A stretch of DNA of 64,000 nucleotides from Dickeya dianthicola NCPPB 453 (GCF_000365305.1 NZ_CM001841.1:621551-685550); one strand, 5' to 3'. Counted from the first letter of the stretch, positions 1 through 8,065 are shown. Notes: generated from the letters alone by a model not told the origin. Program-made: numbers and translations.

Positions 1-390
1 GATATAGCTCACTTCCGTGACGCGATGCGCACCGACGGCACGGTGACACCGCCTCGGCTGCGGCAGGCGGTACTGACCGCCATATCTGAGGTGAATGCGG
101 AGCTGTTCGACTGGCGGCAACGCCAACTGGCTGACGGGTATACCTCACTTGCCGACGTACCCGGTGAGCAACTGGACGGCGAGCCAGAACGCCTGCACCT
201 CTACCGCCGCGCGGTGTGGTGTTGGGCGCGGGCCAATCTGGCGGAGCGTTACCGCGACTATGACGCCACCGCTGCCGGCAACAAACGCGCCGACGCACTG
301 GAGCCGGCCATTGATGATCTGTGGCGGGATGTCCGCTGGGCATTGAGCCGTCTGCAATCGCAACCGCATGTGATTGTGGAGTTGATTTAA
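1..390 (+). CDS. L: P2 gpL-like head completion protein (5' partial)
   Basis: Head completion/stabilisation protein of P2-type phages, which finishes the DNA-filled capsid before tail joining. The frame is open from base 1 with no stop, so the gene starts upstream of the window; P2 gpL is about 169 residues and only about 129 are present. The visible part includes the motif FRDAMRTDGTV followed by an all-helical region, typical of gpL C-termini. Its stop codon overlaps the ATG of the next gene (TAATG), as expected for a coupled late operon. Confidence 0.8.
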   Translation, partial: DIAHFRDAMRTDGTVTPPRLRQAVLTAISEVNAELFDWRQRQLADGYTSLADVPGEQLDGEPERLHLYRRAVWCWARANLAERYRDYDATAAGNKRADALEPAIDDLWRDVRWALSRLQSQPHVIVELI

Positions 391-593
391 TGCAGGTGCG
401 GGCGCAGCAACACGACACCGTAGACGCACTGTGCTGGCGTCACTACGGCCGCACAGCGGGGCTGACCGAGCAGGTATTGGCGATAAATCCCGGTCTGGCG
501 GATATCGGCCCGATCCTGCCTCACGGTCTGCTTGTGGAACTGCCGGACGTGGCGCTGGCCGCCACGCAAGAAACTCTTCAACTCTGGGACTGA
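390..593 (+). CDS. X: P2 gpX-like tail protein (LysM-like)
   Basis: 67-residue tail protein, the same length as P2 gpX, a small LysM-like protein needed for tail assembly. The start is the ATG overlapping the stop of L, giving MQVRAQQHDTVDALCWRHYG. This N-terminus has the HDTVDALCWRHYG pattern shared by the family, followed by VLAINPGLADIGPILPHG. An upstream in-frame extension inside L is a shadow. It sits between L and the lysis genes as in P2. Confidence 0.88.
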   Translation: MQVRAQQHDTVDALCWRHYGRTAGLTEQVLAINPGLADIGPILPHGLLVELPDVALAATQETLQLWD

Positions 594-596
594 CGT

Positions 597-893
597 ATGA
601 ATGAAACCGATAAAAGTATTGTGACCCTGTTCATCATCGGGATGCTGATTGCCGTCGGCAAGGTGCTGGCCGGCGGCGAGCCGGTCACCCTGCGGCTGTT
701 TCTCGGCCGTGTTCTGCTGGGCGGCTTTGTCTCAACGGTGGCCGGGGTGGCGCTGGTGCAGTTCCCCGACCTGTCGCCACTGGCTATCAACGGTATCGGC
801 GCGGCGCTGGGAATTGCGGGTTATCAAACCATCGAGCTGCTGATCCAGCGGCGCGCCAAGCAGCTGAGCGATAAGGCGGGCGGTAATGAATAA
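597..893 (+). CDS. Y: P2 gpY-like holin
   Basis: 98-residue inner-membrane holin that times lysis by letting the endolysin reach the murein. It closely resembles P2 gpY (about 93 residues): a first hydrophobic helix near residues 8-25 containing FIIGMLIAVGKVLAGGEP, a second near 35-52 and a third near 60-78 containing GIAGYQTIELLIQRR. The C-terminus is charged. It overlaps the endolysin gene by 8 bases, which fits coupled translation. Confidence 0.9.
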   Translation: MNETDKSIVTLFIIGMLIAVGKVLAGGEPVTLRLFLGRVLLGGFVSTVAGVALVQFPDLSPLAINGIGAALGIAGYQTIELLIQRRAKQLSDKAGGNE

Positions 894-1371
894 TCCAAAC
901 CTGCAGGCATTTTTGGACATGCTGGCGTTTTCCGAAGGCACGGCCAACCATCCGCTGACCCGTAATCGGGGCTATGACGTGATTGTGACCGGCGCCGACG
1001 GCGCGCCGGAGATTTTTACCGACTACCGCGATCATCCGTTCGCCAATGGCCGACCGGCGAAAGTCTTCAACAAACAGGGCCAGCGCTCCACCGCCGCTGG
1101 GCGCTATCAGCAGTTGTACCGTTACTGGCCGACGTATAAGAAACAGTTGCGCCTGCCGGATTTCAGTCCGGCATCACAGGATACGCTGGCAATCCAGCTT
1201 ATCCGCGAGCGCCGGGCGCTGGATGACGTACTGGCCGGGCGTATTGCCTGCGCGATCGTCGCCTGCAATAACATCTGGGCCTCGCTGCCAGGTGCGGGCT
1301 ACGGCCAGCGAGAGCATGACGCCGTTCGGCTGCTGAGCGTGTATCAACAGGCCGGCGGGAGGCTGGCGTGA
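886..1371 (+). CDS. K: P2 gpK-like endolysin (lambda R-type transglycosylase)
   Basis: 161-residue cytoplasmic murein-degrading enzyme of the P2 K / lambda R family (GH104-type lytic transglycosylase). Family landmarks are in order: FLDMLAFSEGTANHPL near the N-terminus with the likely catalytic Glu, NRGYDVIVTG, FTDYRDHPFANGRP, AAGRYQQLYRYWP, IQLIRERRALDD and the C-terminal NIWASLPGAGYGQ. There is no signal peptide, so export depends on the upstream holin. Its last codons overlap lysB. Confidence 0.93.
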   Translation: MNNPNLQAFLDMLAFSEGTANHPLTRNRGYDVIVTGADGAPEIFTDYRDHPFANGRPAKVFNKQGQRSTAAGRYQQLYRYWPTYKKQLRLPDFSPASQDTLAIQLIRERRALDDVLAGRIACAIVACNNIWASLPGAGYGQREHDAVRLLSVYQQAGGRLA

Positions 1372-1802
1372 GCCTCTGGCTGAAAGTCGCCGCCCTGATG
1401 GTGTTACTGGTGGCTGCCGTGGCGGTGCAATCCTGGCGATTGAGTCACGCGCAGCAACTGGCCGACCAGCAGGCGCAGACGCTGACCGCTCAACACGCGG
1501 CGCTGACTGAACAGGCCAGCCAGTTGAAAAGCCTGGCTGACCTGGCCGAGCGCAACAACGCCGAGCAGGCGCGGCTGCGCAGTCTGGCCGCCGATACTCA
1601 GGAGGCACTAACCGAACGTCAGAAAACCCTTGCGAGGTTGCAACGTGAAAATGAGGCGCTTAAACGCTGGGCTGACACTGCTTTGCCTGATGATATTATC
1701 CGGCTGCGGCAGCGTCCCGCCCTCACCGGTGGCCGTACTTACCGTGAATGGCTGTCCCAGGCTAACGCCCTGCCGGTTTCCGGCGGCCAGCCCGCAAACT
1801 AA
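1368..1802 (+). CDS. lysB: LysB-like inner-membrane spanin (Rz type)
   Basis: 144-residue i-spanin. An N-terminal hydrophobic anchor spans about residues 4-20, followed by a long Ala/Gln/Leu-rich coiled coil (about 25-100) and a short basic C-terminal segment. With the embedded lysC lipoprotein it should bridge the inner and outer membranes in the last step of lysis. P2 LysB has the same size and position. In P2 a lysA gene lies between K and lysB; here K and lysB overlap by 4 bases and lysA is absent. Confidence 0.85.
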   Translation: MSLWLKVAALMVLLVAAVAVQSWRLSHAQQLADQQAQTLTAQHAALTEQASQLKSLADLAERNNAEQARLRSLAADTQEALTERQKTLARLQRENEALKRWADTALPDDIIRLRQRPALTGGRTYREWLSQANALPVSGGQPAN

Positions 1803-1932
1803 CGGCGAGCTGAATAACCAATTGGATCTGACTGAGGCTGCGCTGGCCGACTGCGCCGATCAGGTGGATATCACTATTGCTTGTCAGGAACACCATGAAC
1901 AAACCGCGATTACTACGAAACGCGCTGAGTAG
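1651..1932 (+). CDS. lysC: LysC-like outer-membrane spanin lipoprotein (Rz1 type)
   Basis: 93-residue Rz1-like lipoprotein encoded in another frame and starting inside lysB, the embedded arrangement known from P2 lysB/lysC and lambda Rz/Rz1. From the ATG at 1651 the N-terminus is MRRLNAGLTLLCLMILSGCG, a signal sequence with lipobox LSGC, followed by SVPPSP. A GTG at 1645 is an alternative start. The 3' end runs past lysB and overlaps the start of gene R. The lipobox and location make the assignment firm; the start is less so. Confidence 0.8.
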   Translation: MRRLNAGLTLLCLMILSGCGSVPPSPVAVLTVNGCPRLTPCRFPAASPQTNGELNNQLDLTEAALADCADQVDITIACQEHHEQTAITTKRAE

Positions 1933-2326
1933 CGCCGTGCCACACCTGCGTGATAATCCCGACCGGCTGCATGTATTTGTGGAATCGGGAACGGTGGTAG
2001 GAACACTGGCCCCGTCTCTCTCTTGGGAATATCGCTACACCCTGACTCTGATTGTCACCGACTATGCCGGGAATGAAGATTTGCTGGTGGCGCCGGTGAT
2101 GGCCTGGCTGCGCGAGCATCAGCCGGACCTGCTGGCGAACCCGGAGAAACGGGAAAAAGGCGTTGAATTTGAAACCGAAATCCTGAACAACGGCAGCGTG
2201 GATATCTCCATCAGCCTGAAGCTGACCGAACGTGTCCAGGTGCGCGCCGGCTCTGGCAATCAGGTGGTTGAGCCGTTGCTGGAGCCAGGCGAACCAGACG
2301 ACTACTGGATAGATCGCCGTGGATAA
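1895..2326 (+). CDS. R: P2 gpR-like tail completion protein
   Basis: 143-residue tail completion protein (P2 gpR is about 155), placed at the head-proximal end of the tail tube. The ATG at 1895 is chosen because it gives MNKPRLLRNAL, matching the family N-terminus, and follows a CAGGAA ribosome-binding sequence. Conserved stretches include YRYTLTLIVTDYAGN, MAWLREHQPDLL and VDISISLKLTERVQV. Its end overlaps the start of S by 8 bases. Confidence 0.9.
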   Translation: MNKPRLLRNALSSAVPHLRDNPDRLHVFVESGTVVGTLAPSLSWEYRYTLTLIVTDYAGNEDLLVAPVMAWLREHQPDLLANPEKREKGVEFETEILNNGSVDISISLKLTERVQVRAGSGNQVVEPLLEPGEPDDYWIDRRG

Positions 2327-2762
2327 CCTGCAGCGCATTGATGACTGGCTCGCCGCCCTGCTGGCGAAACTCACGCCTGCCGAGCGTAAGGCATTGTTGC
2401 GTGGCGTAGCCCGCGATCTACGCAAACGGCAGCAAGAGCGTATCCGCCTGCAGCAGAACCCGGACGGTACAGCATTTGAGCCGCGTCGGGTGTCGCTGAA
2501 AGATAAGAAAGGTCGCATCCGTCGGCAGATGTTCAGCAAGCTACGTGCCGCCAAATACCTGAAAGCCAGCGCGACCGCGACCGAGGCGGATGTGGGGTTC
2601 ATCGGCAGCGCACAACGACTGGCGCGGGTGCATCACTATGGCTTGCGCGACCGGGTACGCGAGCACGGCCCGGTAGTGAAATACGCTGCGCGTCAACTGC
2701 TGGGGATGGATACTGAGTTAATAAATCACATCCTTAATAAATTACATGTATCAATTAAGTAA
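2319..2762 (+). CDS. S: P2 gpS-like tail completion protein
   Basis: 147-residue gpS homolog (P2: about 150) with helical N-terminus LQRIDDWLAALLAKLTPAERK, the basic central part ARDLRKRQQERIRLQQNPDG and the conserved ARVHHYGLRDRV. After VKYAARQLLGMDTEL the coding sequence becomes sharply A+T-rich and the last 15 or so codons (INHILNKLHVSIK) look unlike the rest of the gene. This suggests that acquisition of the adjacent reverse-strand gene at 2772-4406 replaced the original 3' end. Confidence 0.88.
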   Translation: MDNLQRIDDWLAALLAKLTPAERKALLRGVARDLRKRQQERIRLQQNPDGTAFEPRRVSLKDKKGRIRRQMFSKLRAAKYLKASATATEADVGFIGSAQRLARVHHYGLRDRVREHGPVVKYAARQLLGMDTELINHILNKLHVSIK

Positions 2763-2771
2763 AATTTACGG

Positions 2772-4406
2772 CTATTTCCCTATTAGTTTGTCGTAGTTAG
2801 GCATACCTGATATAAACTCCATAGTATGGGCGTGTGTTTGGGTATCTCCTATTCTAAATGACTCAGTCATTATTTTTATCATTATGTTATACTCGGCATA
2901 TTCTGATATATTTATGGATGGTTTTTCATACCTATTGGCCCTGTATTTCTCCATGAATTCATAAGCATCCCTTGGTTGAAAGATGAATTTCTCTCTCAGT
3001 AAGGCTATAAAAACCAGAGAATTAATATTTAGCTCTGAGAATAATTTTCTGCTATTTTCTATGTTTATTTTGCTTTTTATATCCTCATGGAGGTGGAAAA
3101 ACTTTTTAATGAGAAGGAAAGTTAAAACCATTATGGCTTTGTCATCCTTATTGTTTTCTCCTTTTATCTTTTTCTCTATTTCAACCATCAAACCATGCAT
3201 GTCTATTATTTTATTACCACATGGATTTAATCTGTTTTTTTCTATCATATCTATTATAATATTTAGATATCTCTTTATTTCTGATTTTGTATATTTATTC
3301 GGGTTTGCAATCCAATACTCATCGGTTTTCTTTATATCGAAAATGCCATGAATAACTTCATCGTAAATTTCTTCTTTTCTTTCCTCTTTTTTAGATTTAA
3401 TAATGAAATTTTTTATAACCTCACGTGCTACAACGGCTAATCCGTTAAATGTAAGAAAAGGTTTATCATCAATTAATACCCTCATATCATGCGTTGGGAA
3501 TCCTGATATTTCCTTCGGTATTTTTTTTAATTCATGAATATAAGAGGACCTTAAGTCATAGGCGTTTTTTAACGCCAACAATAAATCATCCCTGCTTATT
3601 TTTCTGTAATCTCTTCTATCAACTCGATAAAAATCATCTTCAATATTACTTATGATATAATTTACATAATTTTTTCCTATTTTAGCATGTTTTTCTTTAA
3701 TTATTTCATTTCTTATTAAGTCTTGTTTTTCAGGAGGTAGTGTGGCGATTTCCTGATCGATTAAATTTCTTTTCGCTTTATCGTAATCATTCCATGATGC
3801 TTGATAGTTACCTTTTTCAGTCTGTGCTAATGCTTCTAGTGATGCTACCAGAAGAGAATAGGCCGCATGACTATCATCTAAGATTCTATACATTGCAGAA
3901 ACATACCTATGAATAGATTTTAATGCTACCTCGTAATCCTTTCTATTCATTTTTAACATCATAGATATGAGGTTTTTGAAATGTTTTATCTCTCGATCCT
4001 TTAAAATGACATCCTGATCAAAGAATTGACTTATAAATAAAAATGGCCTTTTGTATGAATTTGAGGTGTCGCCTTGAAGTAAACTTTCTATCAGATGCGA
4101 AGATGTTGTGCAAGTGGCATTCATTGAGAATGAAAAGATTGCAGATATGTCAGCAATCATTTCATTACCTCCCATACAAGATAACGGGTTTGACTCACCA
4201 TTATTGAATTTATTTTTCTGTTTACAGTTCATCTCGGCAATTATTATTTTATAGGATGAATTTATTGTTGTGTTTAATAGTTTTCCTATCGGGGTTTCAA
4301 TATTGTCATCAAAAAATATAGCATTTGTATATATAGGAGCCCGATGCACTGATTCTTGAATATCATCATCGGGATTAAAAAAATTACCATTACTTACTTG
4401 GAGCAT
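2772..4406 (-). CDS. HEPN-domain (Apea-like) protein, candidate phage-defence moron
   Basis: 544-residue, probably soluble protein of no family I can name with certainty. The ATG at 4406 is preferred over an upstream TTG because it follows a perfect AGGAGG four bases away. Residues about 185-300 look like an Apea-type HEPN domain: the helix YSLLVASLEALAQ, then a variable insert, then NAYDLRSSYIHELKKIP, which holds the HEPN RNase signature R-x4-H (Arg286, His291). The C-terminal 200 residues are helical, Lys/Ile/Asn-rich and unassigned. The gene is on the strand opposite to the tail genes, much richer in A+T, and sits between S and V, the place of the variable orf30 in P2. HEPN proteins with this motif are often ribonucleases in abortive-infection systems, so an RNA-targeting defence or exclusion role is inferred, not shown. 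Confidence 0.6.
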   Translation of the reverse strand: MLQVSNGNFFNPDDDIQESVHRAPIYTNAIFFDDNIETPIGKLLNTTINSSYKIIIAEMNCKQKNKFNNGESNPLSCMGGNEMIADISAIFSFSMNATCTTSSHLIESLLQGDTSNSYKRPFLFISQFFDQDVILKDREIKHFKNLISMMLKMNRKDYEVALKSIHRYVSAMYRILDDSHAAYSLLVASLEALAQTEKGNYQASWNDYDKAKRNLIDQEIATLPPEKQDLIRNEIIKEKHAKIGKNYVNYIISNIEDDFYRVDRRDYRKISRDDLLLALKNAYDLRSSYIHELKKIPKEISGFPTHDMRVLIDDKPFLTFNGLAVVAREVIKNFIIKSKKEERKEEIYDEVIHGIFDIKKTDEYWIANPNKYTKSEIKRYLNIIIDMIEKNRLNPCGNKIIDMHGLMVEIEKKIKGENNKDDKAIMVLTFLLIKKFFHLHEDIKSKINIENSRKLFSELNINSLVFIALLREKFIFQPRDAYEFMEKYRANRYEKPSINISEYAEYNIMIKIMTESFRIGDTQTHAHTMEFISGMPNYDKLIGK

Positions 4407-4474
4407 ATGTCCTCCTATGGAATTTAAGATGTTTTTACAGGCCAACCATTAGTATAGCTTGTAGATTAGCCCTG

Positions 4475-4498
4475 TATTGTGTGTTTGCTCATACATGG
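4475..4498 (+). promoter_or_regulatory. Possible Ogr-binding site upstream of V
   Basis: TATTGT, 12 bases, ACATGG: the TTGT-N12-ACA core fits the Ogr/Delta activator site (TGTTGT-N12-ACAACA type) expected at the P2 V operon promoter. However, its centre is only about 56 bases from the V start codon, so a transcription start 55 bases downstream would leave almost no leader. The arrangement may have been disturbed by the adjacent insertion. Confidence 0.35.
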
Positions 4499-4542
4499 TG
4501 CTGGAACTGCAGCTTTGTTTCACATCATGCAGGCTATCCCCC

Positions 4543-5076
4543 ATGAACGCACAAACTACCGAAATCATGCGCCTGTTGCTGAACCTGATCCGGGTTGGCG
4601 TCGTTATCGACGTTGACCCGAATAACTGGCTGTGCCGGGTTCAAACGGGTGAATTACAAACCGGCTGGCTGAACTGGCTGACTACCCGCGCCGGGCGCGC
4701 CCGCACCTGGTGGAAACCCTCGCAGGGGGAACAGGTGTTGCTGCTGGCTATCGGTGGCGAGCTGACCACCGCCTTTGTGCTGCCCGCCATCTTCTCCAAT
4801 GACAACCCGCCACCGTCCGCCTCGGATGATGCACTGGTGACGGTGTTTCCTGACGGCGCGCGCTTTGAGTACGAACCTGCCAACGGCCAGTTGCTGATTG
4901 ACGGCGTAAAAAGCGTGGTGCTGAACGCGGATACGCTGACGCTCAACGCGGCCGTGACCATCAACGGCCAGGTCACCCAGCAAGGCGGCGACATGTCATC
5001 TAACGGCGTGGTGGTGCATACCCATCAGCATGGCGGCGTACAGGGTGGCGGCAGCAATACCGGGGGGCCGGTCTGA
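4543..5076 (+). CDS. V: P2 gpV-like baseplate spike protein
   Basis: 177-residue membrane-piercing spike at the tip of the tail (P2 gpV is about 211). The N-terminal OB-fold region carries NLIRVGVVIDVDPNNWLCRV and RAGRARTWWKPSQGEQVLLL, followed by the gene-V hallmark GGELTTAFVLPAIFSNDNPPP. A beta-helical C-terminus ends in GVVVHTHQHGGVQGGG, which has the His-x-His element that binds iron at the needle apex in related spikes. The start at 4543 is selected by homology; an upstream in-frame extension is not credible. Confidence 0.92.
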   Translation: MNAQTTEIMRLLLNLIRVGVVIDVDPNNWLCRVQTGELQTGWLNWLTTRAGRARTWWKPSQGEQVLLLAIGGELTTAFVLPAIFSNDNPPPSASDDALVTVFPDGARFEYEPANGQLLIDGVKSVVLNADTLTLNAAVTINGQVTQQGGDMSSNGVVVHTHQHGGVQGGGSNTGGPV

Positions 5077-5423
5077 TGCGCTATCTGGGCATGAATCAAC
5101 AAACCGGCGGACGGATAAGCGAAATGGCACACTTGCGGCAGTCGGTCCGCGACATACTGATAACGCCCCTCGGCTCGCGCCTGGCGCGTCGTGAATACGG
5201 CTCGTTGTTGTCCGAATTGCTGGACCAGCCGCAGAACGCCGCCACCCGCTTGCAGGTGATGGCGGCGATTTATGGCGCCCTGCACCGCTGGGAGCCGCGT
5301 TTGCAACTAACCGCCATTGATCTGACCACTACGCTGGATGGTCGTATGGTAGCGGACCTGACCGGCGAACTGGTCAGCGGTCAGTCGGCGGCACTGTCCG
5401 TTTCTCTGGGGAGCGATGCATGA
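5076..5423 (+). CDS. W: P2 gpW-like baseplate wedge protein
   Basis: 115 residues, the same length as P2 gpW, a T4 gp25-like baseplate wedge component that seeds sheath assembly. The typical sequence IRQSVADIL-type element appears here as LRQSVRDILITPLGSRLARR, followed by EYGSLLSELLDQP and RWEPRLQLTAIDL. The ATG overlaps the stop of V by one base. Confidence 0.93.
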   Translation: MRYLGMNQQTGGRISEMAHLRQSVRDILITPLGSRLARREYGSLLSELLDQPQNAATRLQVMAAIYGALHRWEPRLQLTAIDLTTTLDGRMVADLTGELVSGQSAALSVSLGSDA

Positions 5424-6328
5424 GTGTGATCGACCTGTCGCAACTGCCCGCACCGGATATCGTCACGGTGCCGGATTTTGAAACCGTGCTGGCGGCTCGC
5501 AAAGCGGCCTATCTGGCGCTGTTCCCAGCCGATGAACGCGACGCGGTAGCCGCCACGCTGGCGCTGGAATCAGAGCCGGTGGTCAAGCTGCTACAGGAAA
5601 ACGCTTACCGGGAAATATTGCTGCTGCAGCGCATCAACGAAGCGGCGCAAGCGTGCATGGTGGCGTATGCGCTGGGTAACGATCTTGACCAGTTGGCCGC
5701 CAATTACAACGTTGACCGCCTAACGGTTACCCCGGCGGATGAAACAGCGGTGCCGCCGGTAGACGCGGTGTTAGAGAGTGACGACGACTTACGCCAGCGT
5801 ATCCCGGCCGCGTTTGAGGGGCTGAGTGTCGCCGGGCCGACCGGCGCCTATGCCTTCCACGCCCTGAGCGCTGATGGGCGCGTGTCGGATGCGACGGCGA
5901 TCAGTCCCTCACCAGCCGCGGTGACGGTGACGGTGTTGTCACGCGAGAGCGACGGCGCCGCCCCGGATGATTTGCTGGCCGCGGTGGCGGCTGCACTTAA
6001 TGATGAGTCGGTGCGACCGGTGGCGGATCGGGTCACCGTGCAGTCGGCCCGCGTGGTGCCTTATGCGGTCACCGCACGGTTGTACCTTTATCCCGGTCCG
6101 GAGGCCGAGCCGATACGCCAGGCGGCAGAAGCCAAGTTGACCGCCTACATCAGCGCCCAGCGGCGACTGGGCCGCGATATTCGCCGCTCTGCACTCTATG
6201 CCGCGCTGCATGTGGAGGGAGTACAGCGGGTGGAGCTGGACTCCCCGGCGGCGGACGTGGTGCTGGACGATACCCAGGCCGCCTACTGCACCGGTAATCA
6301 GGTCACCATCGGGGGCAATGATGAATAA
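5420..6328 (+). CDS. J: P2 gpJ-like baseplate assembly protein
   Basis: 302 residues, matching the length of P2 gpJ, a T4 gp6-like baseplate wedge protein. It starts IDLSQLPAPDIVTVPDFETV, has LQRINEAAQACMVAYALGNDLDQLAANYNV in the first third (shown in the sequence as overlapping blocks) and the SDDDLRQRIPAAFEGLSVAGP region mid-protein. The start ATG overlaps the end of W by 4 bases and its stop overlaps the start of I. Confidence 0.93.
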   Translation: MSVIDLSQLPAPDIVTVPDFETVLAARKAAYLALFPADERDAVAATLALESEPVVKLLQENAYREILLLQRINEAAQACMVAYALGNDLDQLAANYNVDRLTVTPADETAVPPVDAVLESDDDLRQRIPAAFEGLSVAGPTGAYAFHALSADGRVSDATAISPSPAAVTVTVLSRESDGAAPDDLLAAVAAALNDESVRPVADRVTVQSARVVPYAVTARLYLYPGPEAEPIRQAAEAKLTAYISAQRRLGRDIRRSALYAALHVEGVQRVELDSPAADVVLDDTQAAYCTGNQVTIGGNDE

Positions 6329-6929
6329 CAGCCTGTTGCCGCCGGGGTCGTCTGCGCTTGAGCGTCGGCTGGCAGCGGCCTGCGGTGATATCAGTGCGCT
6401 GTCGGTGCCTATCCGTCGGGTATGGAACCCCGACACCTGCCCGGCGTCTTTTCTGCCGTATCTGGCGTGGGCGTTTTCTGTTGACCGCTGGGATGAACAC
6501 TGGCCGGAGGCCGTGAAACGTCAAGTGATCAAGGATGCGTTTTTTATCCACCGCCACAAGGGCACCATCGGCGCGCTGCGCCGGGTGGTGGAGCCGTTCG
6601 GCTATCTGATCCGGATCACAGAGTGGTGGCAGATCGGCGGCACGCCCGGCACCTTCCGGCTGGATATCGGCGTGCAGGATGCCGGCATCACCGAGGAAAC
6701 CTATCTGGAGCTGGAGCGCCTGATTGCCGACGCCAAACCGGTAAGTCGCCACCTACTGGGGCTGGCTATCCACCTCGACAGCCGGGGCGCGCTGCCGGTC
6801 AGCGCCGGGCAGTACAGCGGCGATGCGCTGACCGTCTACCCCTATTTCCCCGAAATCCTTACTACCGGCGGCGCGGATAGACGCGCGGCGGCAGTACATC
6901 TTTCTGACAACGTGAGCGTAAGCGCATGA
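6321..6929 (+). CDS. I: P2 gpI-like tail protein
   Basis: 202-residue baseplate-periphery protein that connects the wedge to the tail fibres. The recognisable core is LPYLAWAFSVDRWDEHWPE then KDAFFIHRHKGTIGALRRVV and EPFGYLIRITEWWQ. Two adjacent ATGs (6318 and 6321) follow a GGGGG ribosome-binding stretch and either may be used; both overlap the end of J. The gene ends four bases inside H. Confidence 0.9.
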   Translation: MNNSLLPPGSSALERRLAAACGDISALSVPIRRVWNPDTCPASFLPYLAWAFSVDRWDEHWPEAVKRQVIKDAFFIHRHKGTIGALRRVVEPFGYLIRITEWWQIGGTPGTFRLDIGVQDAGITEETYLELERLIADAKPVSRHLLGLAIHLDSRGALPVSAGQYSGDALTVYPYFPEILTTGGADRRAAAVHLSDNVSVSA

Positions 6930-8065
6930 CAACCAAATACTATGCGATCCTGACTAACACCGGCGCGGCGCTGCTGGCAAACGCCACCGCGCTCGGACGG
7001 CAACTACCGATTACACAAATGGCGCTGGGCGATGGCGGTGGCACCCTGCCGACTCCCGACACGGCACAAACCAAACTGGTGAATGAACGGCGCCGGGCGC
7101 CGCTCAATTCTCTGAGCGTAGACCCGGTGAACCCCAGCCAGATTATTGCCGAGCAGGTGATCCCAGAAGACGAGGGCGGCTGGTGGATACGTGAAATCGG
7201 TCTGTATGACGCCGGCGGCAATCTGATTGCCGTCGCCAACTGCCCGGAAACCTACAAGCCGCAGCTACAGGAAGGCTCCGGCCGGGTGCAGACGGTGCGC
7301 ATGATTTTGATTGTCAGCAGCACTGACGCGGTAACGCTGAAAATCGACCCGTCGGTGGTGCTGGCGACGCGGGCGTATACCGACGGCAAAGCTGCCGAGG
7401 CTAAAGCCTACACCGATGCCCAGACGGGCGGCGCAAAAATTGAAGTGAAAGCCTACACCGATAACATGCTGACCGCGCATCTGGCGGCGGCAAATCCTCA
7501 CCCGCAGTATGCGGTGTCCGCTGATGTTGCCGTTGCCATGAAAGCGAAGCTGGATGTTGCCGACGTGGTGGGGATCCCGCTGCCGTGGCCGCAGGCCGTC
7601 GCACCGAGCGGCTGGCTAAAGTGCAACGGTCAGGCTTTCGATAAAGCCCTCTATCCAAAACTGGCGACGGCTTATCCGTCTGGTGTGCTGCCGGATTTAC
7701 GTGGTGAGTTTATCCGCGGCTGGGATGACGGACGCGGAGTAGACAGCGGGCGCGGGTTGCTATCAGCACAGCGCGCCACATTACTACGCACTGCAATGAT
7801 CGACTACGCCGGAACCGATTTAGACAATTCCAGTGTTTTAAACGGACTGGCGTATGCCGAGGCCGATGGTTCTACCAAATCCATCTATCCAGCGTCGGCC
7901 ATTTATGCGCCGAATGGTGACAATCTGAGTAACACGGCAGCGGCGGATAATGCCGTATCGGGCACATCATCATTTGCTGCATTTCAGACGGGTGTTACGC
8001 CACCAAACTGGATTTCCGTTCGTTCCCGCAACGTCGCCTTTAACTACATTGTGAGAGCTGCATAA
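6926..8065 (+). CDS. H: P2 gpH-like tail fibre
   Basis: 379-residue tail fibre, the host-recognition protein. The N-terminal about 150 residues are the conserved baseplate-attachment domain of P2 H (KYYAILTNTGAALLANATA, IPEDEGGWWIREIGLYDAGG). A short Ala/Lys/Tyr-rich stalk follows, with repeats of AYTDxxxA around residues 150-185, then a tail-collar-like region (PLPWPQAVAPSGWLKCNGQA, PDLRGEFIRGWDDGRGVD) and a C-terminal tip ending SRNVAFNYIVRAA. It is much shorter than P2 H (about 669), mainly in the stalk, which may reflect a different receptor range. Confidence 0.88.
   Translation: MTTKYYAILTNTGAALLANATALGRQLPITQMALGDGGGTLPTPDTAQTKLVNERRRAPLNSLSVDPVNPSQIIAEQVIPEDEGGWWIREIGLYDAGGNLIAVANCPETYKPQLQEGSGRVQTVRMILIVSSTDAVTLKIDPSVVLATRAYTDGKAAEAKAYTDAQTGGAKIEVKAYTDNMLTAHLAAANPHPQYAVSADVAVAMKAKLDVADVVGIPLPWPQAVAPSGWLKCNGQAFDKALYPKLATAYPSGVLPDLRGEFIRGWDDGRGVDSGRGLLSAQRATLLRTAMIDYAGTDLDNSSVLNGLAYAEADGSTKSIYPASAIYAPNGDNLSNTAAADNAVSGTSSFAAFQTGVTPPNWISVRSRNVAFNYIVRAA

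Noticed and set aside
2983-3351. A plus-strand frame inside the HEPN gene
   Set aside because: Phe/Ser/Ile-rich antisense shadow of an A+T-rich gene. The reverse-strand gene has a strong AGGAGG start and a coherent 544-residue product.
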